From: Larix kaempferi
Taxonomy: Eukaryota; Streptophyta; Pinopsida; Pinales; Pinaceae
Assembly: GCA_027924585.1 (NCBI GenBank)
Contig: BSBM01000092.1
Span: 8,054,001-8,118,000, forward strand
Direction of reading: 5' to 3'
DNA length: 64,000 nt
The notes under the pieces were generated by a model, which was not told the origin of the DNA, did not search any database, and worked only from the letters and a program-made list of their open reading frames with translations. Within the stretch, counting starts at the first letter, position 1, and every line of letters begins with the position of its first letter. Shown piece by piece: positions 35,940 through 48,549 of the stretch. The translations under genes were made by a program, and so were the position numbers.

Positions 35940-36184
35940 ATTCTATATAAAAGAGCAAGGCATAGTCCCCATTTATGGATAGGATTTCCCCCCATAGTGG
36001 GTTTTCCCGGGATAAATATTCTGTTGATTGTGTGGATTGTGTATTTCTTTTCTCTAGTTATTTTTCTTTTAGATCTAACTTATTTAGCATTCAGTATAAA
36101 TAAGCTAATATAAAGAACTAAGTTGTAATATATGTTGTGACAAATTATTCTAGTGGAATATCCATGGTAGTTTATGGATAATAT
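35940..36184 (+). repeat. LTR 3' portion (TATA box, R/U5)
   Basis: CTATATAAAAGAGC at about 35943, then GGGTTTTCCCGGGATAAAT, a phrase shared with other LTRs in this window (near 48044 and 61750), then a degraded primer site (TGGTATAAGAGA, 36185-36196). Confidence 0.6.
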
Positions 36185-36259
36185 TGGTATAAGAGAATTT
36201 TTCTTTGGGGTTTTGTGGGAAATCAAAGGTTCTAGCAGTGGAATAAAGAAACATTATTC

Positions 36260-39224
36260 AAACCCTAGCCATAGTGAATGCGTCTAGTGAAGAAGTGGTA
36301 GGAGAATATGAGCAACGATTTACTATGCTATAAATACAAGTAGTTGATATCACACGCAACATGCCAATTCTCATGGTGACTTTGGAGAACAAGTTTGGAT
36401 ATTTCACTGATGTTGGAGGATCTAAATCAAATATTGAATCAAAGGGGGAAATCAGAAGATAAACACGACCCAAAGAAGGAGTTGAGGAAAGATCCCAAGA
36501 AAGAGAAGCCAAGTTCTAGAGCCATTACCCCTTCCCAATATTTACATAAGATGAAAGCAAAAGTTGATATGAAGTCATACCAAGATGAGATCGATGCTTT
36601 AAATTTATATCATTGGTTGAAACAATTAGAATTTTATTAGCATCCACGACATAGATGAATAGCATAAGATTTCATTTTCCTGATTAAAATTAGAGGGCCA
36701 TGCATGAAGCTGGTGGGAAAGCCACATGGAGGAACTTAGGATAGAGGGTGATCCACCAGTAACTAAGTGGGAGGACTTAAAAACCTTCATTAAGTCATAG
36801 TTCTACCATATCAGGTATGTAGAGGAGCAGTGGATCTTTTGGCATTCCTTCAGGAAGAGGCAATGGCAGAGTGTGAAAGAGTACACCAATGAATGTAGCA
36901 AGATGGATATCTGCATGTTGGGTATCTCACCCAAGAATCCAAATGTACTCCTAAAGTATATAGGGGTTATAAATAGTCATTTACAAAAGAAAGTGATTTT
37001 ATTCAAACCCAGGACAATTGATGAGGCATGTGTGCAAGAACAGTACCTAGAAAATATAAACTACAAAAAAGGACAAATAAGCAGTTCTAAACAGAAAGAG
37101 AACCAAGATACTTCCAAGGATGGGAAGAAGAAGTGGAAAGGAAAATATAAGAAAATACATCCACAGCACATCAGTGCAAGGATACAAAAAACTATTGTAA
37201 CCATTATAACTTCAATGTTCACACTGAAGAAAAGTATTGGAAGCTCCATCTAGAGATGAACCCTAAGAACCGCAAGAAAGATGCTAAGAATAAAAACCTT
37301 CTAGCCATGGATTCAAGAAAAGAGGTAGAGAGAATCTCATATGTGGATGAAAATATTGTCTGCACTTCAGTGTAGAAGGAGGTGAATTTGAGTATCGTTC
37401 AACACAAGGAAGAGAAGGAGATGACAAAATGATTACATATCAAGATCCATATCAAGAAGACCAAGGTAGATGCTCTATTTGATTCACATTCATAGACAAA
37501 TATCATAGCAAAAGATTCGATAAGAAAGATTGGATTGGAAGTACATGATCATCCTAACCCATATCCATTGGGATGGGTAAATAAGGATACACAACTTAGG
37601 GTCATAAAATAGCACAAGATTAAATTTTCCATAACTGCGGATTATATTGATTTAGTGGAGGTAGACGTAAAACCAGGACTTGGTTTTTGTGGTGTAGTGT
37701 TTGGAATCCCCTACATGTATAAGAGGGATGTGATATTCATGAGGAGAGAAAACCAATACCGCTTGATCAATGCTGGGAAATATTCCATCATCAATGCACA
37801 CAAAGGTAAATCGAAGGTCTCTCTAGTAAGTGTCAAAAAAAAAAGAAGACGATCAATTCAAGTAGAAAGTTTGTGTTGCTTTTATTAAGGCATAATCAAC
37901 AAGAAGGTGGATTGGTAAAAGTAAAGGCATCTTTGGAGGGATGTACCAAAGAGAAGAAACACTAGTTGGAGAACCTTTTGAAGGAATATAGAGAAGTGTT
38001 ACAAGATCCTAGAGGGATACCTCCTAAGAGGGAAATGGAGCATGAGATACAACTACATCGAGATTCTCCGTGTTGAACATCATACTATATAGACATCTTG
38101 TTCTAGAAGTAGAAGAAGTGAAGAAGCAGTTGCAACAATTGTTTGAGTAGGGAATAATACAACCAAGCACATCACCTTGTGGGTCATCTATTGTCATAAT
38201 ACCCAAGAATGATGGGACTTGGAGGATGTGTATTGACTACATATATTTGAATAAGATCACCCTTGAGAATCAATACCCTCTTCCCAGGATGAACGATTTT
38301 CTAGATTGATTACAACATGCCAAGTACTTCACCAAGTTGGATTTTAAATCGGGATACCAGCAGATACGAGTGAAGGAATAAAAGACCTGGAATACAACCT
38401 TCAAGACTAGGCAAGGTATATATAAATGGTTAGTAATGTCTTTTGGTTTGTGTAATGCACCAACTACAATTATACATTTGATGAATGATGTATTGCGTCC
38501 TTTTATTGATTCATTTGTGAGAGTGTATTTAGATTATATATTGGTTTATAGTGTTACCTGGGAAGATCATATCTCACATCTCAAGCAGGGGTTGGAAACC
38601 TTGAAAAAACATCAACAACTCACAAAAAATAAGAAATGTGAATTTTCTCAGTAGTCCTTGGTGTATTTAGGGTATGTGATTAGTGGAGGAGAACTTATGT
38701 TTGATCTTGAAAAGATGGAGGCCATCACTAAGTGGCCTACTCCTATAAATTCCACTAAAGATAGGATCTTTTTGGGTGCTACACAATACCTTTAGAAGTT
38801 CATAGCTTCCTTTTCGTTTGTGGTTGCACCTCTCTATGCCATAAAAACCAACAAAAATGGGTTCCAATAGGGGAAGAATCACCATAAATCCTTTGAATAG
38901 CTCAAGCAAAATATTAGTCAAGCATTAGTTTTCGCAATGCCCAAATTTTAGAATCCTTTTGAATTCAAGATATATGCAAGTGGGTATGCTCTAGGAGCAT
39001 TTTTTATGCAAGCAGAAGCCCAATATGTTATAATTTTGAAATGTTACATGGTAGTGTCCTGAAATACCCTACATATGATAAGCAACTCTATGCCTTAGTT
39101 CAAGCTATTAAGAAGTGGAAGCACTATCTAATGGGTAAGGACGCCATCATTCACACTGATCACCAACCGCTGCAGTATTTCCAGGCCCGGAGTAAGCTAC
39201 AAAAAACACGACACTGCAAGTGAT
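36260..39224 (+). pseudogene. gag-pol: Decayed gypsy gag-pol, truncated after RNase H
   Basis: Gag: DEIDALNLYHWLKQLEFY (36580-36638) and SVKEYTNECSKMDICML (36868-36920). Protease: ALFDSHS (Gly of DSG changed), then GLEVHDHPNPYPLGWVNKD (37530-37580). The downstream RRENQYRLINAGKYSIINA is a piece often found between protease and RT in such elements. RT: YFTKLDFKSGYQQIRVKE and VMSFGLCNAP (38436-38465); the active-site box reads VYLDYILVYS (38525), so the second Asp is lost. RNase H: KYPTYDKQLYALVQAIKKW, HTDHQPLQYFQ (39060-39190). Homology ends at 39224; integrase and 3' LTR are missing. Many stops and frame changes. The gag-to-RNase H order shows a single ancient insertion. Confidence 0.85.
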
Positions 39225-40886
39225 GTGATTTTTATATAAATTCCATTTAATCATAAAATATAAGAATGGAAGTACAAAAAATATGGAATACATGCTATCA
39301 AGGCCACCTACAACCAATATCACATCTCTGGGTACTCTTATGCATAATATGCAAAATTAACTTTTTAAAATTTATGTATATAACAATAATAATTTCATAA
39401 TAATAGTTTAGAAAAATAATTATGTTATACCATACATCTCTTTTGTAAACATTTTTCACATTAGAGATGGTGAGAATCGAATTAGTGACTTCTATTAGAC
39501 TCTTGAATATGCATTTGAGAAATAAGTTTAATTTAGAAAATCATGTATAATAAAAAGTGAAGAAAAATACATTTTCAAAATTTATTTACATCATAATAAT
39601 AATAATAATAATAATTCTATGATAGTGTAGAAAAATAGTATATTATACATCTCTTTTGTACACATTTTGAAAAATATCTCCCTATATACATTTCAAGAAA
39701 ATACCTAAAAGTCAAACTCACCAGACAATTATAAATTCATTTTTTTAAATCAAACCTAGCCATATACTTTTTTTGTAAGTTAGTAGAATTTCTATTGATA
39801 TTTATAAAAGATATACATGTAGTCAAAAGATTAGAGTTTTGGTCAGTCTGAAGGAAATTTGGGCTAGATATTGAACATGAGTTTTAAGGTTGCAACTCTA
39901 TCTATCACACTAGTATTTTAGAGAGGATTTAAACAAATACTATTAACATAATAAAAGTTCTACATGATGCCAATATTGACATATTTTTAAAAATCTAAAA
40001 AAAAACTAACCTCATAAACCTATTTTTTATCATTCGCATCATCTTTCAGAGTTGGATTGTGGGGTCCTGACTTGCCTGAGTGTTCAAGTGGTCTTCGGGA
40101 GGAAATTTGATCCTTGTATTAACCCTATAAAGATTGTTTAGCTTCTTATCTAGTATTTTTTATGAGTTTGTAGTTTGTTATTCTGATCAATAATTTCCCC
40201 CATCATTGGGATTAATCGATTTTGTTCTTCCTGAGTATCCAAGATAGCCTTACTCAACAGATATTTTATTTTCCATTTGAGTGATATTGTCTTAAAGTAC
40301 TTGGTATCTCTAGCTCTTGTGTTCTTAGGGTCTTGAACATAGTCCTCCATTGTAACGTATACCATTACGACATCGACTCACACCCAACCATTTTCACATG
40401 CAAGATGGTAGCACTTACTCATACTCTAAGATTTTAAGATAAATATGGAAGGAATTTTCCATATCCCATTTGTAAATTAGCCAAATTCATGAAATAAAGA
40501 TAGGCAGACACATGGAAAATGAAATAACAAGAAATTTTATAGATACCTTCCTTCTAACTGGCAGCTATAATTTAAACTATGCCGGGATTTTAATATTAAA
40601 CTTAAGGCTATGTATAAGTGCATTAGGAAACTAGTGATTCAAATTCAAACTTTAGCATTAAAACTTAAGTCTCGTAAACCCATGTTTTAATTCCACGGAC
40701 AACCTGGATAATGTTTCTAGTCATAGAAAACGTCCATTAATCATTCAATTTCACCACAAAATAAATTTTGACTAAAATAAAATCCTATTAAGGTTGACAA
40801 CATTAAACCAAATCACTATTTGAATATGCAAACTTTTCCTATTACTCATGTAGGAAATATGCATAACAATTATATAGAAATGAAAA
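39225..40886. other. Unassigned AT-rich DNA with an (ATA) microsatellite
   Basis: An ATA run lies at 39593-39615. No gene or element edge is supported. Confidence 0.55.
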
Positions 40887-41111
40887 CGGCTGGTCCAGAT
40901 GGTCCCTACGCCAGAGACCAGGGTTCAACTCCTGCCCACTCCTGCAGCGACCTGTCCCTGTCACCTCTGAACGCGCTATACCTTCCCAGACGGTGGTGAA
41001 CCGGTTCCAAATTGGGGCTGACCCCGGCCCGAGGTTTGTAAACTGGCCTGCTCGGCTGACGTAGCTCAGAAGGGAGGATCCACTTAGTTCCTCGGTTATC
41101 AAAAAAAAAAG
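40887..41111 (+). mobile_element. tRNA-derived SINE
   Basis: A GC-richer island of about 220 bases in AT-rich DNA. It carries a pol III A box TGGTCCAGATGG (40891-40902) and B box GGTTCAACTCC (40922-40932) at tRNA-like spacing, a tRNA-unrelated body, and a 3' end GGTTATC followed by an A10 tail (41101-41110). The tail continues as A/G-rich sequence. No clean target duplication could be assigned, and the exact first base is uncertain. Confidence 0.75.
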
Positions 41112-42073
41112 AAAAAAGAAAACATAAATCCTCGGGAAATTCAGTTTACAGCAAAACAACTTTTAGATAATAATATGTGAATATCATCGGTACCTAACTA
41201 CAAAGAAATCATAACTCCATTCACTGAAAATTCATTCCTCTAATTGTCTATACAAAATTGTTTAATTCATTCTGAAACATAATATATAACAAATTCATAG
41301 AATCGTAACCAGAATGTACAAGTACGATTTTAAACCCAACATAAATAGAGTTTAACCCTTCATTTACAAACCTCATTCTAAAATCAAATAATATCATTTA
41401 CATATATGAAAGGTCTTACATGAAAATCCAGTATACAAGCTTCATATTTACTGCAATTTATAATTCAAATTCTTTAGAGACTATTAAAAAAACATAATTT
41501 GAAATAATAACTAAACGAAACATGAAATTTTGCATAACAATAGAGTTAACTCAAGAATTAATATTCTTTAGAGAACATTTCATCCATTAAAATCAAACCC
41601 AATAATTAATTAACAGAAATGGAGCATGATCTGGTATACAGAATTCAAGCAAGAATATTCAAATACAATTTCACATTGCAATATAAACAATACTTCAAAT
41701 ATTCCAGGAATTATTCAATTCTTGCAAGATTCATAAAAATAGTAATAAATATAATGCAAAGCAAGAGTACTTATATGCATAATGATGATTTGAGAAATTG
41801 GATGTGTGTGAAGCATGCTCCACCCAACCGTAGGATGCCTTGTTCATAAATCTCTCAACAAGGTGCTATCCCCGAGTTGAGACTTTGAATTCACTAGTAA
41901 AAATATCAAGGTCGGTAAACAGAGAACCAAAAGGTGCATAGAGTAATTCCCCACCAAGATTTTGTCTTGGCACTCACCCAATTATCACACCAATAGCATG
42001 GTTTCTCTTTCCAATTTCAAGAACTTGTTTTCAGCTGGTTTCAAAATAAACATTGTAGTTTCTTCCTCGGTAT
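41112..42073. other. Unassigned AT-rich DNA
   Basis: No supported feature. Confidence 0.5.
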
Positions 42074-42300
42074 CTGGAGAAAAATAGTAAAATTTCCTAG
42101 CTATTAGTATCAAACTATGCCTAGAATTACCTGGAACGAAACAATAAAATAGCCTAGCTATTACTATCAAACTATGCCCATAATTACCTAGAGAAAGTTA
42201 GTAAAATGGCATGGCTATTACTATCAAACTATGCCCATAGTTACTTGGAGAAAAATAGTAAAATGGCCTAGCTATTACTATCAAAATATTCCCAGGATTA
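42074..42300. repeat. 57-bp minisatellite, four copies
   Basis: Units begin at 42074, 42131, 42188 and 42244 and share AATAGTAAAATGGCCTAGCT then ATTACTATCAAACTATGCCC. A fragment of a fifth copy starts at 42301. Confidence 0.9.
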
Positions 42301-42739
42301 CCTTCGAGAAATATTTATACACGTTTCATAAATTTGTTGGAAGTTTAATTACAGATTCAGCAGGACAACCCTTGCCCAACAATTGTCAAAAATAATATCT
42401 AGCCATGAAGGTCATAAGATTGATGTAGAATTTGCAACCCCAATAGGAAGAACGGTTCACTGAAAAAATCAGAAACAAAATCATTTTCCCTCTATCTGTA
42501 CCAATGTGAAATTACAGAGAATTTGTGTGCTCAGAGTGCTCCAAGAGTTTAGAGCGGTTCTTCCCCAGTGTTCAAAGAAAATGTGAATGGATTTTTCTCC
42601 TCATTCCTCCTTTATGCATACCTTTTTTCTGCATGGCAATCATTTTCCACATGGTCTTTCCCCCAAAGACTCGCGTCCCATAAATTATTAAACTTTTATT
42701 TAGCTTTGTAATTTTTAAATCTGTGTAGAGAAGCAAAGC
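42301..42739. other. Unassigned DNA
   Basis: No supported feature. Confidence 0.5.
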
Positions 42740-43115
42740 ATACATATTTTTTTAAGCAAAACTGAGATTACACCACAACATTCACACATAGTACATAGAG
42801 ATTTACCCTAGAAACCCTTAACCAGGAAAACCAACAAACCTTGAAGCCACTACTCCTATTTTTCTCATCCTTCATTATGAATCACTCACAATACAATATA
42901 GGTATTCCGCAGCATCCAATACCCTAATCCGTTAACCTGTATTAGTAAATATACCCCAATCCCTTAACCAGGATTAAAATTACATATTTTTAGAAAAAAT
43001 CCCCAAAAATATCGAACACAACCCAAAACATTTGTCGGATGGATTGTCAGGCACAACACTGATAGGCGCACTCTCCCCTTTACATACATGCAAAGAATAT
43101 AACACATACCCAACA
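42740..43115 (-). repeat. 3' LTR of a minus-strand copia element, left edge uncertain
   Basis: On the minus strand the polypurine tract AGTGGGAGAA (43125-43116) is followed at once by an LTR start TGTTGGGTATGTG. The LTR continues leftwards through a GGTTTCTAGGGTAAATCTC stretch characteristic of copia R/U5. Its far end was not defined. Confidence 0.6.
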
Positions 43116-43219
43116 TTCTCCCACTTGTTGTTTTCTTTGCATAACAATGGGTCATGTACTCATAAAGTCACAGGTTTAGGGCATCGCTGACTGTAATGGG
43201 TCCATTGCACTTCTACCTA

Positions 43220-45374
43220 TCATGTGATGAGATTGAGTTTGGTCCCAAAATCCTTAAACAAACCTTTCCAAAAGTTTGAAGTGAACTTGGAATCTTGGTC
43301 TAAAACAATTTCCTTTAGAATCCCATGTAACCTGGCAACTTCCTTCATATAAATTTTTGCAATCTTGGATTCTTTAAAAGATGAATGGAAAGGCATAAAA
43401 TGAGAAAACTTTGATAATTTATTGACCACCACCATAATGGAGTCATGATGCTTTGTTTCCCTTGGTAACTTAGTGATGAAATCAATGGTTACCACATCCC
43501 ATTTCCACTTCGGAATTGGTAATGGATGAAGTAAACCAGGAAGATATCTATGCTCTGTTTTTACCTTTTGACATTCAAGGCATTTATCAATGAACCTTGC
43601 TATTTATTTTTTCATGCCTGACCAATAATAATCCTTGTTAACATCTGTAAGAGTTTTTTGATAGCTAGGATGGCCTGCATAAGGAACATTATGCATCTCT
43701 TTCAGAATTATTTTCTTCAATCCATCTTTTTTAGGTACATATACTTTATTTGTGTACATGAGAATTCCATCCTCCTCCAATTTAGAATGCATATATTTCA
43801 ACGGTGTGTTGTCTAATTGTAAGGATGTCTATACTTAAAAATAATGTTCATCAAAACTCAATGCTTCCAATAATATTCCCTTCAAATTTGTTTTCCAATT
43901 ACTGATGGCTGTAATTTTCATCAGTTGATTTCTTCTACTTAGTGCATCTATAAATTGATTTTCCTTGCCCTTGATATGATTGCTTTCAAAATTGAATTCA
44001 CTCAGGAATTCCATCCATCTTGCTTGATGATCATTCAAGTTAGGTTGTTCAAAAAAATATTTTAAACTGTGATGATCCAACCTCAATGCGAATATGTTAC
44101 CCATGAGGAAATGCTTTTGCATTCGTGGAGCATGTACAATAGCTGCAAGCTCCATATCATGGGTAACATACTTCTTCTCATGATCCTTCAATTTCTATGA
44201 TTCATAACAAATTGCATGCCCTTATGGCATCATAACTCCATTGAGTCCTTCTATAGATGAATCTGTGCATACTACATACTCCTTATATAGATCTGTAATC
44301 TCTAAATTTGGTGCACATGTGAGTAACTCTTTCAAAAGTATTAAATTGTCTTCACATTTCTAAGTCCAAATGAATTTCACACCATTCTTCTATAAAGATG
44401 TAATAACATCAGATATTTTGGATAAAGAATCAATAAATCTCCTGCAATAGCCATCCAATCCCATGGAATACCTTAGCTCAAATACATTTCTATGAGTGGG
44501 CCATTCTTGTATAGATTTTATCTTAGCAGGGTCCACAGTCACTCCTTCCTCTAAGATAATGTGACCCAGATATAACAGCTTCTTTTGATAAAAATAACAC
44601 TTACTCACCTTAGCATATAGTTGATTCTCTCAACATTTGTAGAGTTATTCTCAAGTGTTCCACATGCTCTTCTTTTTTCTTGGAATAAATTAATATATCA
44701 TCTAGGAACACAATAATGAATTTATCTAGAAATTCAATAAATACACCATTCATCAGGCACATAAATGTGGTTGGTGCATCATTCAATACAAATGGTAAGA
44801 CTGTGTATTCCTAATTCCCATACCTAGTCCGAAAAGCATTTTTTATAATAACTTCGTCTTTAATATGCACTTGATGATAACCCAATCTCAAGTTGTTCTT
44901 CGAGAAGACTCTGGCTCCTTTTAGTTGATCGAATAGATCATTGATACTTGGTAATGGGTACCTGTTTTTAATCGCGGCCTTATTCAACTGTCTGCAATCC
45001 ATGCATAACCTTAAGGTACCACCCTTCTTTCTCACAAAGAGGGTATATGCTCCCTATGGTGATACACTAGGGCGTGTATAACCCTTCTTCAACAATTATT
45101 CTAATTGCATCTACAATTACTTCAATTGAGGCATGTTCATTCTATAAGGAGCTTTAGACACTGGAATAGCTCTTGGTACTAAATCGATTGTAAAATCTAT
45201 ATCCTTCTTAGGGGGTAATCCTTGTACATCATAAAAAACATCTTTAAACTCCTGTAAGAGTTTGTAACTCTTCAACATGATCGAGTACAAAAAACAACCC
45301 TTCTTTATACACTTCTACATTTGCATGGTGGAGATTTGTTTAATATATATTGGCCTTGGAATTCCCTTTATTTG
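43220..45374 (-). pseudogene. pol: Decayed gypsy pol (RT to integrase), both ends cut
   Basis: In minus-strand order: degraded RT start (FTIDLVPRAIPVSKAPYRMN, near 45190), [18 protein letters not shown] (45029-44976), [15 protein letters not shown], the active-site box [15 protein letters not shown] (about 44730-44690), [19 protein letters not shown]; RNase H with THDMELAAIVHAPRMQKHF and FNFESNHIKGKENQFIDAL; integrase zinc site HNVPYAGHPSYQ...C-LECQK (43690-43570); and core VTIDFITKLPRETKHHDS with LDQDSKFTSNFWK (43490-43250). Homology ends at LNLIT, just before the expected [10 protein letters not shown] segment, so the catalytic Glu is missing. Several stops. To the left it is joined to a copia 3' end; to the right it is cut by an LTR starting at 45375. 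Confidence 0.88.
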
Positions 45375-47073
45375 TGTAATGTATCCATTTTTTATAGCAC
45401 CAGGGAGCAACCACTAGCCCATTACATCCCCATGGGTCCTACTGGAAAATTAAATAATTTAGTTATGGATTAATTTTAGTCTATGGTTATCTAGTATAAT
45501 TTAATTAAATCATGCACAAGTAATGTAGTCCATAGTTTCAAATGATTAATTATTAATTAATTATGTGATGAGTTGGAAATTCCTAGGTGTCCCAGGAGGG
45601 CATGTAGGAGGTTATGTGGACCCAATGAGTTGTCTTCAAAAAAAAGAATCTAGAAGAAAAGCAATGAAAATCAAGAAAAAACTAAAAATTTGGAAGGCAG
45701 CATAAAAGTAGGAAAGCACAAAAAAGCAAAAAGTAGCATAAAAGAAGGAAAGCATAGAAAAGAATAAAGTAGAAGAAAAGAAGGAAGGTATTGGAAAAGC
45801 AAGAAAGCATAGAAAATCAAGGAAAATCGCGGGTTACCAAAAGCAATTAAAGAAGGCTAAAGCAAAAAGGCAAGAAAGCAAGGAAAAAGTGAGATAAAGA
45901 TGCAAGTCCAAACTTAGCCAGTTAGGGCGCATTGGATGAGGCTGTGGTCTACATGTAATGTATATTAGATCCAAATGAACTTATAAAAGAAGGAGGAGTG
46001 CACCCATGGACATATTTTTCCATTTTGACTTTTGCATTGAGAGCTATGAGCTTCTCAAGACTTGGGAGATGTGCCCCTAGTCACTAGTTGGGAGATGTGC
46101 CCCTTCTATTAATAATTATAGTTGATACTTGAGATAGACCATTAGGAGGATGGAATTGATCCTTTATCACTGAGGAAAATTTCAGGTCCAATTTTCTTCC
46201 AGACAAGTGAGCTCCTGTTCTATCATGCGTTGAAGACATCCAGTGGATTTAGTGAGCTTTCTGCAAAGTTTGGTAATTAACTTTGATATTGAATGAAGCT
46301 AATTATCTCATGGATATATTCTACTATAATTAAAAACCTTTTATGTATATGGAATATTCTTCTAATTAATGATATTAAGTTGTTTCTTGTCCTGCAAATT
46401 TGTCTTACTCTTCAATCGATTTACATCCCTATGATCGTTGTGTTGTCAAATCTAGCTAATTTCCAGAATTAACACAATAATATGTCTTCCTTATATCTAA
46501 ATTGAATTCTATGAGTTGTTGTAGGTTTTTAAGACTCATATGAACCCATCCCAATCCATGCATCAAAATTTTGTGACCCTCTTGATCCATTTGGAAATGC
46601 TTGGAATTTAACTAGTTGAGTTGTCCTAAAACTAGTAACTTGTTTTCTAGATTCCAAACTAAACCCAATTGAACCTAATATTTTATCTCAATATTGTTAT
46701 GGTTGTTTGGGGGTATTTTTAGGCCATCCACTTCCATATCTACACCAGAATACTGTGGTTTCCACATAAGTCCTGGGGATATTGCATCAGAATCTTTGGC
46801 TTTGCCAAAGGGTCGTCCCAGCCGTGATGCACCCAGAGAATGTGTAGTTGTTGAATTTGGGAGTCTGTTTAGTTTTTTTTAGGATTTCCTTGAGCTCTAT
46901 TATGTCTTAAAATCCATCTTGGGAAAATGTGGGAGGCTATAGAGGTGTTTCGAGCGGCTAAATTTTGATTTCTATCCAAACTAGTCAGTTTTGTATCTAG
47001 CCCATCCACTATGTGTCTAAATATTTTTGAAAGTTTGAGTTGGTGTGCCTAAATTTGGTTTGGGTACATTATA
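45375..47073 (+). repeat. Chromovirus-like LTR (about 1.7 kb)
   Basis: Start TGTAATGTA and end TACATTATA form a near-perfect inverted terminal match, and a primer-like site (TGGTATAAGAAC, 47075-47086) follows one base later. Length and ends resemble the LTR of the first element in the window. No partner LTR is present. Confidence 0.7.
45640..45905 (+). repeat. A/G-rich low-complexity tract
   Basis: Words such as AGAAAAGCAA, GGAAAGCATA and AGCATAAAAG recur without fixed period. It sits inside the LTR above. Confidence 0.8.
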
Positions 47074-47086
47074 GTGGTATAAGAAC

Positions 47087-47576
47087 ATGGTCCTCTGCAC
47101 CTATGAGAAGCAAGACTAATCTCCATTGTTCAATTGAAAGAAGAATTGCAGCCATGTCCTTGTTCAGTGAAGAAGATTCTGATTAGTATGAGGAAGAAGA
47201 GGTCATCTATATAGATGGAGGCTTGCACATTTCACATGAGGAAGATGATTCCTTATGTCACATTAGACACATATAATTTATAAAACTAGATCCACAAATG
47301 GCTATCCTTGAGGAGGAATTAGCAATAATATCAGCAGCAAGTTCCAACATGCCTCACTGTTATCGGGACTATCTAGCATTGGGTGAGGAGGCTTGCTCAA
47401 TCTTATATTTAAAATATTATTTCTCTTACAAGTATGGATTTTGGCCCAAGGATGTGGATGAGGCTTCTTTTAAAAGAAACAATCCATCAAAAGAAGAGAC
47501 ACTCAAGGAGGAATGCAAATCATTGCAAGTTGATTGCAGAAAAGAAAAGAAAAAAAGAAAAAAAATCAAGCTAAGG
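47087..47576 (+). pseudogene. Gag N-terminal scrap of the preceding LTR element
   Basis: After the primer-like site a plus frame is acidic, has early stops, and continues as MAILEEELAIISAASSNMPH (from 47298) to a Lys-rich end. It is unrecognised but sits where gag belongs. It is cut at 47577 by a copia LTR. Confidence 0.45.
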
Positions 47577-48166
47577 TGTTGAAATAATATGCAGCCGCGG
47601 AAGATATTCTTGTATTTCATAAACCCTAATGTAAAACCATGAAAGAATGATACTAAATACATACTCTCAAGAAATCAAGTGAAAATAAACAAGTTGAACC
47701 CATAGAATTCAATAGGTAAAACTACCCCAAACAATGGGAAAAACTGCCCCAGTGAAGTCGGCCCTATAGTGGAAAAGTCAGCCAGAAAAGAGTATAAATA
47801 AGGGGGTTGAATTCCTCATTTGGAGACATCACACAAGTTCACTCAAGCAAGAGAGATAAAAGTGTGCAAGAGGGAGAGAGTAGTAGTAGTTCGAGGAAGA
47901 CATATTCTTGGGGTTATATTATCTTTGCTTCTTATGTATTTTTCTATGAGAGAGCTTTATCTCTTTATTGTATTAACATTGTACATTGTTGACGAATATA
48001 TACTGAGAAGTTCTGTTGGTTTTTTCCTGTGAGATGGTTTTCCCAGGATAAATGTTTGTGTCTATTGTTGAATGTTTCAGTGATCCTTATGAATGCAATT
48101 ATTATGATGTGATATGATAAATTGAATGAAATTCTAACATAATTTGTCTTAAGTAAAATCCTAACA
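47577..48166 (+). repeat. Copia 5' LTR (590 bp)
   Basis: Starts TGTTGAAATAAT, ends AAAATCCTAACA. TATA box TATAAATAAG at 47793; GGTTTTCCCAGGATAAATG near 48044. A primer site TGGTATTAGAGT follows at 48167. Confidence 0.88.
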
Positions 48167-48178
48167 TGGTATTAGAGT
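48167..48178 (+). promoter_or_regulatory. Primer binding site, copia
   Basis: TGGTATTAGAGT, two changes from the initiator-Met site, immediately after the LTR. Confidence 0.8.
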
Positions 48179-48549
48179 AGGATTGAAAGAAAGCATTGCG
48201 ACAATTGCGAAAGTTGGAAACTAGGGATTCTTATTTCTAGGGTTTCCATCCACTGATCAAGATCTATTTTAGGATCCTTTAACTCACCCTAGGAGGGTGA
48301 ATCTATCTATGGATTTAGATCTCATATCCGATAATTTTAAATCTTGACCTAACTTCTACAGAAACTACATAAACTATAGAAATTAGGGTTTCCATATTTT
48401 TCCTGTTCTGTCCACATATCTAAGTGAAAAGGAGGTTTGCTCTACTCACCTTGGGAGGGTGCATCTTTCCAGTGGATCAGATTATCCATTGAAGAACTTT
48501 CAATTTTGACCCTCCTCCTGCTAGGGTTTCCAGAACTAGATTTGGCATG

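Noticed and set aside
40842-41159. Minus-strand 105-codon frame
   Set aside because: It is the reverse strand of the SINE, whose Lys/Phe-rich end is the A tail.
46694-46882. Plus-strand 62-codon frame (FRPSTSISTPEYCGFHISPG...)
   Set aside because: Lies inside the LTR at 45375-47073 and matches no family I know; left uncalled.
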